Assembly (NCBI GenBank): GCA_965247735.1
Contig: CBDFHN010000002.1
Span: 2,728,001 to 2,792,000 of the forward strand
Origin: JAOXRU01 sp965247735
GTDB lineage: Bacteria; Bacteroidota; Bacteroidia; Flavobacteriales; Flavobacteriaceae
Direction: 5' to 3'
Length of the DNA: 64,000 nt
Position 1 is the stretch's first letter; the number at the start of each line of letters is the position of its first letter. A program made the position numbers and the translations under genes. The notes beneath the pieces were generated by a model. That model was not told where the DNA came from. It saw only the letters and a program-made list of their open reading frames with translations, and searched no databases. Shown one piece after another: positions 54,826 to 63,626 of the stretch.

Positions 54826-55896
54826 CTAAACTCTTCCTTTTCCTCTTTGCTCCATCTTTTTGGGCGTCCTTTTTAAAGGATTTGCGGTCAACTCCTCATG
54901 CATAGCCCTATGCTTCACTATTTGCAATGCTAAAAATACTGCTTCTTTAAATGAAGTTTCGTCTGCCTCTCCTTTTCCTGCAATTTCATAGGCCGTTCCA
55001 TGATCTGGAGACGTTCTTACCTTATCCAAACCAGCTGTATAATTAACACCTTTTCCAAAAGCTAGTGTTTTAAAAGGGATTAACCCTTGATCGTGATATG
55101 CTGCCAAAATAGCATCAAATTGCTGGTAGCCTTTAGATCCAAAAAAGCTATCTGCCGAATAGGGACCATAAACCAATTCTCCAGCTTCTCTTAGTTTATT
55201 AATTGTTGGTTTTAAAATAGCTTCATCCTCTTTACCTATGGTTCCATTATCTCCACTATGTGGATTTATACCCAATAATGCTATTTTTGGCTTTCGGATA
55301 CCAAAATCTTCAATTAACGATTTTTTTATTGTTGCTATTTTCTCCTTTATTAACGCTGGAGTTATTGCTGCTGCGATATCTTTTACTGCTAAATGATCGG
55401 TAAGCAAACCTACCTTAAGATCTCCAGAAACCATAAACATTAAACTGTTTCCTTCCAATTCTTGAGCTAAAAAATCGGTATGCCCAGGGAAATTAAAATC
55501 TTCACTCTGGATATTATTTTTATTAATTGGTGCGGTTACCAGAGCATCTAATGTATCATTTTTTAATGCATCAACAGCTGCCCTTAATGATTTTATTGCA
55601 AATTCTCCCGCTTCAGCTGTAGCCTCTCCATAGTTGGTTTTTGGAGATTCTTTCCAAACATTAACTACATTTATTTTTCCATCAATGGCCTTATCTGCAC
55701 TAGGAACACCATTAAAATTGATGCTTTTTTTCAGCTGTTTTAACTGAAAAGAAATAGTTTTATTAGAAGCAAATATAATTGGAGTACAAAAATCTAGCAT
55801 TCTAGCATCTTCAAAAGTCTTAAAAATAACCTCGCAGCCAATTCCATTAAGATCTCCTACTGAAATTCCTAATTTTATTTTCCCTTCACTTTGCAT
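54826..55896 (-). CDS. pdxA: 4-hydroxythreonine-4-phosphate dehydrogenase
   Basis: A 356-residue NAD-dependent enzyme of vitamin B6 synthesis. It opens IKLGISVGDLNGIGCEV and has TAPINKNNIQ (near 118), FPGHTDFLA (near 133) and the AAYHDQGLIPFK metal-site block (near 272). Length normal. Divergent from ribE with overlapping promoters in a 57-base gap. Confidence 0.95.
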   Translation of the reverse strand: MQSEGKIKLGISVGDLNGIGCEVIFKTFEDARMLDFCTPIIFASNKTISFQLKQLKKSINFNGVPSADKAIDGKINVVNVWKESPKTNYGEATAEAGEFAIKSLRAAVDALKNDTLDALVTAPINKNNIQSEDFNFPGHTDFLAQELEGNSLMFMVSGDLKVGLLTDHLAVKDIAAAITPALIKEKIATIKKSLIEDFGIRKPKIALLGINPHSGDNGTIGKEDEAILKPTINKLREAGELVYGPYSADSFFGSKGYQQFDAILAAYHDQGLIPFKTLAFGKGVNYTAGLDKVRTSPDHGTAYEIAGKGEADETSFKEAVFLALQIVKHRAMHEELTANPLKRTPKKMEQRGKGRV

Positions 55897-55923
55897 AATT
55901 TCTATCCTTAATTTCTATCTTTG
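55890..55923 (+). promoter_or_regulatory. Bacteroidota-type promoter for ribE
   Basis: TTTG at 55890-55893, 22-base spacer and TATCTTTG at 55916-55923, exact to TAnnTTTG, 30 bases before the ribE ATG. It overlaps the pdxA start. For pdxA, TAGTTTTG on the minus strand at 55931-55938 is another exact match. Confidence 0.5.
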
Positions 55924-55953
55924 ACAAGTACAAAACTAGTTAATTAAAACGAT

Positions 55954-56541
55954 ATGTTTACAGGCATTATTGAAACTCTTGGAACTGTTACAAAACTTAA
56001 CAGCGAGAATAGCAACCTTCACATTACATTATCTTCTACAATTACAAACGAATTAAAAATAGATCAAAGTGTTGCACATAACGGCGTTTGCCTTACTGTA
56101 ATTGCTATTGATGGCAATGAATATACGGTTACTGCTATTGATGAAACGCTTCAAAAAACAGCAATAGGCGCATTAAAAGTTAATGATAAAATAAACTTAG
56201 AACGCGCCATGAAACTTGGCGATCGCTTGGATGGACATATTGTGCAAGGACATGTAGACCAAATTGGTACCTGTACCCATATAGAAAACAAAAATGGAAG
56301 TTGGTTTTTTACCTTTAAATACGATGCTTCTAAAACCAATATCACTATAGAAAAAGGTTCCATTACAATTGACGGAACAAGCCTTACTGTAGTAGATTCT
56401 AGTAGGGATTCTTTTAGTGTTGCTATAATTCCGTATACCTTTGAACATACTAAGTTTGGGAGCTACAAAATAGGAACTATTGTAAATCTTGAATTTGATG
56501 TTATTGGTAAATATGTTGCCAGACTAACTGCTTTAAACTAA
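55954..56541 (+). CDS. ribE: Riboflavin synthase, alpha chain
   Basis: A 195-residue enzyme that dismutates two lumazine molecules to riboflavin. Two repeats of the lumazine-binding fold are seen: MFTGIIETLGTV with HNGVCLTVIAI (about 48-58), and LDGHIVQGHVDQIG with GSITIDGTSLTVVD (about 132-145). Length normal. Followed 21 bases later by a nucleotidyltransferase gene. Confidence 0.95.
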   Translation: MFTGIIETLGTVTKLNSENSNLHITLSSTITNELKIDQSVAHNGVCLTVIAIDGNEYTVTAIDETLQKTAIGALKVNDKINLERAMKLGDRLDGHIVQGHVDQIGTCTHIENKNGSWFFTFKYDASKTNITIEKGSITIDGTSLTVVDSSRDSFSVAIIPYTFEHTKFGSYKIGTIVNLEFDVIGKYVARLTALN

Positions 56542-56562
56542 CAATTATAAATACTGAAAACA

Positions 56563-57453
56563 ATGACTTTACTAATAATGGCTGCTGGTAATGGCAGTAG
56601 ATATGGAGCCCTAAAACAATTTGATGAGCTAGGCCCACAGAAAGAATTTTTATTTGAGTTTAGTATTTCTGATGCTATTTCAAATGGGTTTGATCATATT
56701 GTAATTATTACCAAAGCACAATTTGTTTCAGAAATAGGCACTTACCTAAAAGATAGATTACCAGCAAACATAAAAATTGATGTTTTGGCTCAAAAAATAG
56801 ACGATCTTCCAAAAGGCGTAGCAAATACTTTTAGCAGAGAAAAACCTTGGGGAACGGCACATGCTGTATGGACTGCTAGAAACTTAATTACTAATAATTT
56901 TGTTGTGATCAATGCTGATGATTATTATGGTGCTCCTGCTTTTGTTTCTGCCGCAAACTTTATGAAAAACAATACTTCAGCTGATCAATTTAGCCTTGTA
57001 GCTTATTCCCTAAAAGATACCTTATCTGATTTTGGACATGTTTCTAGAGGAATTTGCAAAGCAGAGGACACCTCATTAATTGATATTAAGGAGCTTACAA
57101 AAATAGAACAACATAAAGACGGATCTATTATTGATAATGATAGTGGAACTGCTCTTACTGGAAACGAACCTGTTTCTATGAATTTTTGGATTTGCACACC
57201 TACCATATTTGATGAAACAGAAACAAAATTTGCAAACTTTTTAAAAGATGCCACTGCTGTTGAAAAAGGAGAACTCTACCTTCCTTTTATCATACAAGAA
57301 ATGATGGTTGATAAGATTATCACTGTAGACATTGCAAAAACAACCTCGCCTTGGTTTGGTGTTACGTATGCACAAGACAAAGAAAATGCCGTGCAAACTT
57401 TAGCAGATAAAACCAATAACAACGAATATTCATCACCATTATGGAACAACTAA
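56563..57453 (+). CDS. Sugar-phosphate nucleotidyltransferase-like protein
   Basis: A 296-residue enzyme of the NTP-transferase fold, with the nucleotide-binding MAAGNGSRYGALKQFDELG start and a metal-site VINADDYYG (near 119-127). It should charge a sugar 1-phosphate with a nucleotide. Its stop overlaps the next start by 13 bases; the next gene is a sugar-kinase-like protein, so the two probably run a salvage pathway, sugar to sugar-1-phosphate to nucleotide sugar. Confidence 0.83.
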   Translation: MTLLIMAAGNGSRYGALKQFDELGPQKEFLFEFSISDAISNGFDHIVIITKAQFVSEIGTYLKDRLPANIKIDVLAQKIDDLPKGVANTFSREKPWGTAHAVWTARNLITNNFVVINADDYYGAPAFVSAANFMKNNTSADQFSLVAYSLKDTLSDFGHVSRGICKAEDTSLIDIKELTKIEQHKDGSIIDNDSGTALTGNEPVSMNFWICTPTIFDETETKFANFLKDATAVEKGELYLPFIIQEMMVDKIITVDIAKTTSPWFGVTYAQDKENAVQTLADKTNNNEYSSPLWNN

Positions 57454-58487
57454 ATGCTATTCTAAATCAGTTTCAAATTCCAAATAGTGATTATGCATTT
57501 AGCACCATCTCTAATGGTTTTATTAACGATACCTACCTTGTAAGCAAACAAGAAAAACCCACTTATATATTACAGCGTATTAACACTTCTATTTTTGAAA
57601 ATGTAAATGCTATAATTCATAATATAGATGCTGTTCTTCCTCTTTTAAAACACGAAAATTATAGCACTATTACTTTAGTAAAAAGTACATCTGACACTTC
57701 TTTTTTTAAAACTGAAGATGCTCATGTCTGGAGACTAATGTCTTTTATTCCAGAAAGCACGGTACACAATACTACAGACGATCCTAAAGTTGCCTTTGAA
57801 GCAGGAAGAATTATTGGTTTGTTTCATTCCTTATTAGAAAATTATGACGCTAGCAAACTAGAAGACACACTTCCACAGTTTCATGATGTATCTTTTAGAC
57901 ACCAGCAGTTTACTACTGCCTTAGCAAATGCAAATCCGAAAAATATTGCTACTGCGCAAAAAGCCATCACTTTTGTAAACGATACTATTGCATCGCTTAC
58001 CAGTTTTAATCCAAATGAGCTCCCTATAAGAGCTTGTCATAACGATACTAAGTTAAATAATATTCTATTTTCTAAAGACAATACATCATTGTGTCTAATA
58101 GATCTAGACACCATTATGAAAGGAACTTTTCTTTATGATTTTGGTGATGCCATCCGTACTATTGTAAATCCAGCAGCAGAAGATGAAAAAAACCTTTCGT
58201 TGATAAAATTCAATACCGCATTGTTTGATGCTTTTATTGAAGGGCTAATCAGCAATGGTAATTTCCTTAGCAAAAAAGAAGCAGATTTATTGCCAATAGC
58301 GGCAGTATTAATGCCTTTTTTACATGGTATTAGAGCACTAACAGATTATTTAGAAAACAACAGGTATTATAAAGTTTCTTATGAAACTCAAAACCTAGAC
58401 CGTAGTTTTAGCCTTTTTGCCTTTGCTCAACTAGCAATTGATAATAAAGCCGCTATGCAAAAAAGCATCACACAGCATTTAAGCTAA
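57441..58487 (+). CDS. APH-fold sugar kinase, NahK-like
   Basis: A 348-residue kinase of the aminoglycoside-phosphotransferase fold, resembling N-acetylhexosamine 1-kinase. It has ISNGFINDTYLV (about 23-34), the Lys-region YILQRIN, the catalytic CHNDTKLNNIL (near 196) and the Mg-binding CLIDLDTIMKG (near 214). It probably phosphorylates a hexosamine at C1. Coupled by overlap to the nucleotidyltransferase gene. Confidence 0.8.
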   Translation: MEQLNAILNQFQIPNSDYAFSTISNGFINDTYLVSKQEKPTYILQRINTSIFENVNAIIHNIDAVLPLLKHENYSTITLVKSTSDTSFFKTEDAHVWRLMSFIPESTVHNTTDDPKVAFEAGRIIGLFHSLLENYDASKLEDTLPQFHDVSFRHQQFTTALANANPKNIATAQKAITFVNDTIASLTSFNPNELPIRACHNDTKLNNILFSKDNTSLCLIDLDTIMKGTFLYDFGDAIRTIVNPAAEDEKNLSLIKFNTALFDAFIEGLISNGNFLSKKEADLLPIAAVLMPFLHGIRALTDYLENNRYYKVSYETQNLDRSFSLFAFAQLAIDNKAAMQKSITQHLS

Positions 58488-58500
58488 ACACATAAAAACG

Positions 58501-58538
58501 ACACAGCTAAGGACTTCCAAAGCTGTGTGTTTTTTTTA
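58501..58538. terminator. Terminator after the sugar-kinase gene
   Basis: ACACAGCT (58501-58508) pairs with AGCTGTGT (58521-58528) across a 12-base loop, followed by a T-run. It also faces the convergent 91-residue gene. Confidence 0.85.
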
Positions 58539-58543
58539 ATATC

Positions 58544-58819
58544 CTAAGCAGATGCCAACAACCACTCCAAAGCTGCGTTCCAATCTTTCTCTTCAAAAGA
58601 AGCAATCTTATTGTTTGGGTTTTTATCCAGAATCGCCTCTAAAAAGCTTTTTATATCACCAATATTTAAAGCATAACAACCATTATTACACACTGCTTTA
58701 TGTATTCTAAAAAACATAAACTGTCCATTTTTAGTTCCTAATATACACGGCTCTCCTTCTATTATTCCTACTACAACCTTATCTGTTGTAGCATTATTTA
58801 TTGCTTCTGATTTCGTCAT
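58544..58819 (-). CDS. Small conserved protein, unknown function
   Basis: A 91-residue soluble protein. Visible features are three Cys (CILG, and a CNNGC pair near residue 45) and a helical acidic C-terminus with DWNAALEWLL. No family recognised. It converges on the sugar-kinase gene and is divergent from the beta-lactamase-like gene. Codon use is like its neighbours. Confidence 0.6.
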   Translation of the reverse strand: MTKSEAINNATTDKVVVGIIEGEPCILGTKNGQFMFFRIHKAVCNNGCYALNIGDIKSFLEAILDKNPNNKIASFEEKDWNAALEWLLASA

Positions 58820-58989
58820 AACTATCGGTTTTTTGGTTTCAAGTAAATATCGTGTTCATTTTTCCATCCTTTTATGATGCACATCATACTATTGCAACAA
58901 AATAGCTTCTCTATTTTAGCACTATTCACTATTCTTTCATTTTAAAAAAAATGGTACATTTAAACTCTGAATAACAAATTAACACTACA

Positions 58990-60549
58990 ATGAAACATAC
59001 GATTAACCTTTTTTTCTTACTCATTGCCATTACTTTTAGTGCCTGTAAGCAAAACCAAACCACCAATACAACCACTGCCACTGTTGATCTAGAAAAACTA
59101 GATGCTTATTATAGTAAAATGGTAAAAGATTGGAATATCCCTAGTGCTTCTATCGGTATTGTAAAAGACGGAAAACTTGTTTTTACAGGAAATTATGGTG
59201 TATTGGAAGAAGGGAAACCTGAACAACCAAACCAAAATACATTGTATGCAATTGCTTCTAACTCTAAGGCTTTTACCTCTGCCCTTATCGGAATGCTAGT
59301 TCAAGAAGGTAAACTAGACTGGAACGATAAGGTGAAAAAACACTTGCCTTATTTCTCTCTTTTTAATGATGAATGGATTAGTAGCGAAATGACAATTAGA
59401 GACTTGTTAAGTCATCGTTCTGGACTTGGTTCTTTTAGTGGTGATGTTATTTGGAACAAATCTTCTCTCACCTCCGAAGAGATTATCAAAAGAGCAAAAC
59501 ACTTACCAAAAGCATTCGATTTTAGGGATGGATGGGGATATTCTAACCTGATGTTTATTACCGCTGGAGAAATTATTAAAAAAGTAAGTGGAAAAACCTG
59601 GGCAGAAAATGTGCAAGAACGTATTCTTAGACCATTAAACATGGATAGAACCTTAACTTCCATAAAAGAATTAAAGAATAAAGGTAATTTTGCCACTCCT
59701 CATGGTTTTAAAAACGAAAGCAATTTTCCAATTGATTGGGTAGATTGGAGTGAAATTGGCGCAATGGGTGGATTAATTTCTAATGTTGAGGATATCTCTA
59801 AATGGATGATTTTTAACCTGAATAATGGGATCCATAAAAACGATACTATTCTAAGTGCAAAAACCAGAAATATGGTATGGACACCTCATAATAATTTTGA
59901 TGTAGACCATACCAGTAAAAACGATTTTAATAGGCATTTTAGTGGTTATGGACTAGCATGGTCGCTGAGCGATTATCATGGAAAATTACGTGTAGGACAT
60001 ACTGGTGGATTTGATGGTATGATTAGCGCTATTACCATGATTCCTGATGAGAATTTAGGTGTTGTAGTACTTACCAACGGTATGAAAAGCCCAATAATGG
60101 CTGCAACCTACCATGCGTTAGACCTGTACCTAGGGGTAAGTAAAAAAGACTGGTCTGCTGATATGCTAAAAGAAAAAAACGAAAGCCTAGCAAACGATAC
60201 TAGAATTAGTGATAGAAAAGAAAAACGGGTTTTAGACAGCAAGCCTTCTTTAGCTTTATCTGCCTATACTGCGGATTACACTTCTGATATCTATGGAACC
60301 ATTAGCATCAGCGAAAAAGATGGTGAATTGCGATTAGATTTTGAACATTCTCCTGATTTATCAGCTACATTTAGGCATTGGCAAAATGATGAGTGGGAAA
60401 TTGTTTGGGATAAAAAACATGCTTGGTTTAGCTTTGGTACTGTAAAATTTAAACTAGATGCCAATAAAAAAGTAACAGGTTTTGATTTTGATGTTCCTAA
60501 TGATGATTTTTTCTTTGAAGAATTTAAGCCGTATAGAGCGAATCAATAA
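58990..60549 (+). CDS. Serine hydrolase, class C beta-lactamase family, lipoprotein
   Basis: A 519-residue exported protein with lipobox ITFSAC (Cys19). The active-site SxxK is SNSK (90-93), the YxN motif is in GWGYSNLM (near 180), and HTGG (near 338) replaces KTG, as in esterase/peptidase members. The C-terminal about 110 residues form a lipocalin-like DUF3471-type domain. More likely a D-peptidase or esterase than a drug-resistance enzyme. Followed by a terminator. Confidence 0.87.
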   Translation: MKHTINLFFLLIAITFSACKQNQTTNTTTATVDLEKLDAYYSKMVKDWNIPSASIGIVKDGKLVFTGNYGVLEEGKPEQPNQNTLYAIASNSKAFTSALIGMLVQEGKLDWNDKVKKHLPYFSLFNDEWISSEMTIRDLLSHRSGLGSFSGDVIWNKSSLTSEEIIKRAKHLPKAFDFRDGWGYSNLMFITAGEIIKKVSGKTWAENVQERILRPLNMDRTLTSIKELKNKGNFATPHGFKNESNFPIDWVDWSEIGAMGGLISNVEDISKWMIFNLNNGIHKNDTILSAKTRNMVWTPHNNFDVDHTSKNDFNRHFSGYGLAWSLSDYHGKLRVGHTGGFDGMISAITMIPDENLGVVVLTNGMKSPIMAATYHALDLYLGVSKKDWSADMLKEKNESLANDTRISDRKEKRVLDSKPSLALSAYTADYTSDIYGTISISEKDGELRLDFEHSPDLSATFRHWQNDEWEIVWDKKHAWFSFGTVKFKLDANKKVTGFDFDVPNDDFFFEEFKPYRANQ

Positions 60550-60572
60550 AAACAATCTTAACTGAAAATAGG

Positions 60573-60605
60573 AGCTGCTGAAAGTCAATTTTGGCAGCTT
60601 TTTTA
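60573..60605. terminator. Terminator after the serine hydrolase gene
   Basis: AGCTGC (60573-60578) pairs with GCAGCT (60594-60599), extended by wobble pairs, and a T-run follows to 60605. Confidence 0.65.
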
Positions 60606-60998
60606 CTTCTTAATTTTTTTCATAATTCTTTCCTCTTCTGAATCATTAGCATTAAACCAACCAAACATTTCTTCATTTAAAGAATTTAAAAAAAATATAC
60701 TTTTACCATCTCTTAATTTTAGATAATGAATAAAAGGGATGCTCCCCAACTTATCTATGTCCTTTACTAAACATCTATTCTTACTAAAAAAACCTTTATA
60801 AATAATTTCGTTTCCCTTAACATAAACATTCTTTAATCGCTTAGCAAAATATAATAAAACAAAAGATACTGTTCCAGAAATTACGACAGCCCAAACATCA
60901 ATAAAAAGAAAAAACAACATGACACCTAGAAAGAACAAACCTTTTGACGATAAAATTACTTTACACAAAAAAGTTAAAGAGGAGCTAATTTTTTTCAT
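60603..60998 (-). CDS. Small membrane protein, PH-like, unknown function
   Basis: A 131-residue protein with two close membrane helices (about 20-50) and a small beta-rich cytoplasmic part, YVKGNEIIYKGFFSKNRCLVKDI, that resembles bacterial PH-type domains. A charged C-terminus follows. No clear family. It converges on the serine hydrolase gene. Confidence 0.6.
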   Translation of the reverse strand: MKKISSSLTFLCKVILSSKGLFFLGVMLFFLFIDVWAVVISGTVSFVLLYFAKRLKNVYVKGNEIIYKGFFSKNRCLVKDIDKLGSIPFIHYLKLRDGKSIFFLNSLNEEMFGWFNANDSEEERIMKKIKK

Positions 60999-61031
60999 TC
61001 TCTAAATATAATCATATTCTTTAAAAAGGGT

Positions 61032-61061
61032 AAGGCTGCCTAAAATTAATTAGACAGCCTT
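61032..61061 (-). terminator. Hairpin downstream of the OmpW-like gene
   Basis: AAGGCTG-C-CTAA (61032-61043) pairs with TTAG-A-CAGCCTT (61050-61061), one mismatch. It lies 43 bases after the OmpW stop on the minus strand; the T-run is weak. Confidence 0.5.
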
Positions 61062-61103
61062 TAGTAAAAATTAAAAGCTATAACGCTCTTATATATTTTG
61101 TTT

Positions 61104-61784
61104 TTAGAACCTCATACCTACACCCAACCCTACAATAAGCGGATTGATAGTAACTTCAGCAGGAATACTTAATCCTGGAGCTAGGTTAGAAGCATCTACA
61201 GTAACATCCGTTTTTAATAAAATGTATTTGGCATCTAGGTTTAAAAACCAAGTGTCGTTAAGGTCATAATCGAAACCACCTTGGAATGCGAATCCTATAG
61301 CATTATCATATTCAATACCTGCAACTGTATCTCCTTCATCTGCACTATAAAATATAGTATAGTTAATACCAGCACCTATATAAGGATGTAGTTTTTCTCC
61401 ATTAAAATGGTATTGTGCCGTTAATGTTGGAGGCAATAACCATACTGATCCTAAATCTACTGCTGTGCTAGATGGTCCTCCAATTGCTACTAATGAAGAT
61501 TCTGTAGTATTAACATCATGTTTTGTTGTTCCCAAAATTAATTCTGCTGCCCAGTTTTTAGTGAAAAAATAGGTGAAATCTAATTCTGGAACTATGGCTG
61601 TACCAATTTCTATATCTCCGCCAATAATTCCGATATCGGCACTTTCATTTGGAATAACACTAATTGCTCTTAAACGCACCTTCCATCTGTTAAAATCATC
61701 TGAATCAGTTTCTTTCTCTTGTGCCGTTAGCATAATACTGATACTAAACATTGCGATAAACGCTACTAAAAATTTATTTCTCAT
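61104..61784 (-). CDS. ompW: OmpW-like outer-membrane beta-barrel protein
   Basis: A 226-residue protein with a signal peptide (1-21, LTAQ) and an eight-strand barrel pattern. OmpW hallmarks are WKVRLRAISVIPNE at the start, PELDFTYFFTKNWAAELILGTTKHD, LLPPTLTAQYHFN and HPYIGAGINYTIFY, ending with a terminal Phe. It is a small porin for hydrophobic compounds, often changed by salt or redox state. A likely promoter lies directly upstream. Confidence 0.9.
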   Translation of the reverse strand: MRNKFLVAFIAMFSISIMLTAQEKETDSDDFNRWKVRLRAISVIPNESADIGIIGGDIEIGTAIVPELDFTYFFTKNWAAELILGTTKHDVNTTESSLVAIGGPSSTAVDLGSVWLLPPTLTAQYHFNGEKLHPYIGAGINYTIFYSADEGDTVAGIEYDNAIGFAFQGGFDYDLNDTWFLNLDAKYILLKTDVTVDASNLAPGLSIPAEVTINPLIVGLGVGMRF

Positions 61785-61809
61785 AATTACTTGGTTTAAA
61801 ATAATTACT

Positions 61810-61837
61810 CAAAAGTAGTCTCATAAAAGCCTACAAA
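61810..61837 (-). promoter_or_regulatory. Possible promoter for ompW
   Basis: The plus strand CAAAAGTA (61810-61817) is TACTTTTG on the minus strand, an exact TAnnTTTG match 26 bases before the ATG; CAAA at 61834-61837 gives a TTTG -33 with a short 16-base spacer. Confidence 0.4.
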
Positions 61838-61959
61838 TATTGACATCTATCATTGTTGGAGAATTATTTTTGGCTGTGGAAAATAGTTGTTTTTAGCTGG
61901 CTGATTTTTAGTGAGAAATAGCCAAATATAAATTGCTGAAAATAGTGTTGAAAACAGAA

Positions 61960-61983
61960 AACCACAACATTGCTGTTGTGGTT
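61960..61983 (-). terminator. Perfect hairpin, likely terminator
   Basis: AACCACAACA (61960-61969) pairs with TGTTGTGGTT (61974-61983) across a 4-base loop. T-rich sequence follows on the minus strand, so it may end the tail-fibre-like transcript 200 bases downstream of its stop. Confidence 0.6.
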
Positions 61984-62013
61984 GATATTATTTTACTCCA
62001 TATAACTTACTCT

Positions 62014-62057
62014 TTACCGCCACTAGTTAAAAACGAGCCATACTAAGCGACATCTGG
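62014..62057 (+). repeat. Direct repeat copy A (TTACCGCCACT element)
   Basis: TTACCGCCACTAGTTAAAA-ACGAG, then CCATACTAAGCGACATC-TGGG. It matches copy B at 63435-63487 in 22 of the first 24 bases and again after a 7-base gap. Copies A and B flank the tail-fibre-like gene. Confidence 0.6.
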
Positions 62058-62180
62058 GATTATACCCAGTATGCTTTAATAGAACTACTCTATTATGATT
62101 TGCTTACTCTTTATGGACACGCAAAACATTTCCGTGTTGGCTGTTAACAACATATTAGTCTATCGGCTTAGGTTGCAGCT

Positions 62181-63125
62181 TTATTGCTTTTCCAACTTCT
62201 CCATTCTCTTTTGCAATTCGTGTAGCTTAAAATTCATGTTTTTAAGAGATTTTTTTTCTTTTTCAAGTTGCTCATTCTTTAATTCAATACTATTTAGCCT
62301 TTTTTCTTGTTGAATGGCATAAAGCGTTAATTCTTCTATTTTTTGAAGAAGTTTAGCATCCATTTCACCGAGGTTGATACCATTCTTAATAACATCTGAC
62401 TCACTTGGAATATCCGGTAGATGTTTATTTTTCGAAATAAAGCGCTCTATTTCTTTGAGAGGTCTTAGCTGATAATCTTTATAAAAAACAAAATCTGACC
62501 AACCGCTAGCTTCTACTTTAATCTCTCTTGCGCCAATCGAGCCTTCAACTGCAAGTTTATGAGAACCAGTAGCATCAGTTCCTATGCCTACGCTGTTCTT
62601 AAACATTCCTTTACTAAAATAATTATTAGGGTATGTGCAATTTGTTTGATTTCCTGAAGGTAAAGAAGTTGAAAAATTCTGAGAAGAATAAAAGGTTGGA
62701 GAGATATTATTAATATAGATAGGAGTAAAAGCTATAGCTTCATATGAGTTTGATATTCTTATATATAAATCTACTACACTTTCAGAATTATCTATGCTTA
62801 TTGTAATCGCTTTGATATCATCACTAGAAAGTCGGGAATTATTAGTTTGAATTAATTCTAATTGAATATATGGAGCTCCTGACAAAGCATTTTGCTGCTT
62901 TACTCTAAAAAACAATTTTGAAGATGTTACTGAATTTGAAGAATTACCACCAGACAATAAAATTGTTGAGTTCGAATTAGAATAACGTGAGGTAAGCGTT
63001 ACACTTGCAATTTTAGTCCATTGACCAGACCTTGTACTAGACGTATTTGAAGACAAATATACAGTGGTTTGTGCCGAACATATTAAAGTGCTAATTAAGA
63101 ATAAAATATAAATTCCCTTTTTCAT
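62181..63125 (-). CDS. Secreted tail-fibre-like protein
   Basis: A 314-residue exported protein with a signal peptide (1-18, CSAQ). The middle part is Ser/Asn-rich and beta-like. From about residue 175, VGIGTDATGSHKLAVEGSIGAREIKVE is the repeat unit of tail-fibre/endosialidase-type proteins, followed by PLKEIERFISKNKHLPDIPS and a coiled coil at the C-terminus (about 250-314). Such proteins are common, often in many copies, in Flavobacteriia, and are presumed cell-surface or secreted. It is flanked by copies of a direct repeat. Confidence 0.8.
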   Translation of the reverse strand: MKKGIYILFLISTLICSAQTTVYLSSNTSSTRSGQWTKIASVTLTSRYSNSNSTILLSGGNSSNSVTSSKLFFRVKQQNALSGAPYIQLELIQTNNSRLSSDDIKAITISIDNSESVVDLYIRISNSYEAIAFTPIYINNISPTFYSSQNFSTSLPSGNQTNCTYPNNYFSKGMFKNSVGIGTDATGSHKLAVEGSIGAREIKVEASGWSDFVFYKDYQLRPLKEIERFISKNKHLPDIPSESDVIKNGINLGEMDAKLLQKIEELTLYAIQQEKRLNSIELKNEQLEKEKKSLKNMNFKLHELQKRMEKLEKQ

Positions 63126-63622
63126 TTTTGTGAGTTTTACATGAATTTAATGTTCTGACGCAACAAAACGTTATTCGTTTTTGATGTTACTAAGCTACGT
63201 TTTTTAATTCAGTTTTCATCGTTTCATTAGGTGTTTTATATGCTATAATTACGAGAAAAATTATTAAGTTTTTCTTGAATAATTTGAAGTTGCTTTCATT
63301 TATTTCATTAAAATCGGTTCCTTTAGGAAAGTATCTTCTTGTGAGTCATTGGTGTTTTCTTTAGTGCCTCTAGTGCTCGAATCTTTAGAGTGCCTAAAAA
63401 GGTTTTCTTTTATTTTTACCCAATAAAGCCAACATTACCGCCACTCGTTAAAAGCGAGTGGTAGCCCATTCTAGCGGCATCAGGGGGCTTATTCTATTTT
63501 TTTTTAGAAACAATCTTTGAAGAAGAAAAGAATTTATTTTTATCTAAAGATAATTCTAAAAATTTAAGGCTTATTGGCTCTGGATTTAGATATTCATACT
63601 TTTCATCAATTAAGTACCGAAT
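63126..63622. other. Intergenic region with gene remnant and repeat copy B
   Basis: About 497 bases with no intact gene. It contains repeat copy B and an open frame without a start on the plus strand (63465-63626). The rest is AT-rich. Confidence 0.55.
63435..63487 (+). repeat. Direct repeat copy B (TTACCGCCACT element)
   Basis: TTACCGCCACTCGTTAAAA-GCGAG, then TGGTAGCCCATTCTAGCGGCATC. It holds an inner hairpin, CCACTCG/CGAGTGG with a 7-base loop. Same orientation as copy A, 1.42 kb away. Confidence 0.6.
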
Positions 63623-63626
63623 TTAA
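63465..63626 (+). pseudogene. Possible gene remnant without start
   Basis: A plus-strand frame opens after a stop at 63462 and ends at 63626 without any ATG. It reads like real protein from FLETIFEEEKNLFLS through NLRLIGSGFRYSYF. It may be the end of a lost gene; the family is not known. It overlaps the end of the minus-strand lipoprotein gene. Confidence 0.3.

Larger units (their letters stand above)
61785..62180. other. Intergenic region between ompW and the tail-fibre-like gene
   Basis: 396 bases without a gene. It contains the ompW -7 box, a perfect hairpin (61960-61983), repeat copy A (62014-62057) and a small inverted repeat CATCTGGGATTATACCCAGTATG near 62051. Confidence 0.55.

Noticed and set aside
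58990..60549. Antibiotic-resistance beta-lactamase
   Set aside because: The HTG motif, lipoprotein form and extra C-terminal domain fit peptidase/esterase members of the family better than a resistance enzyme.
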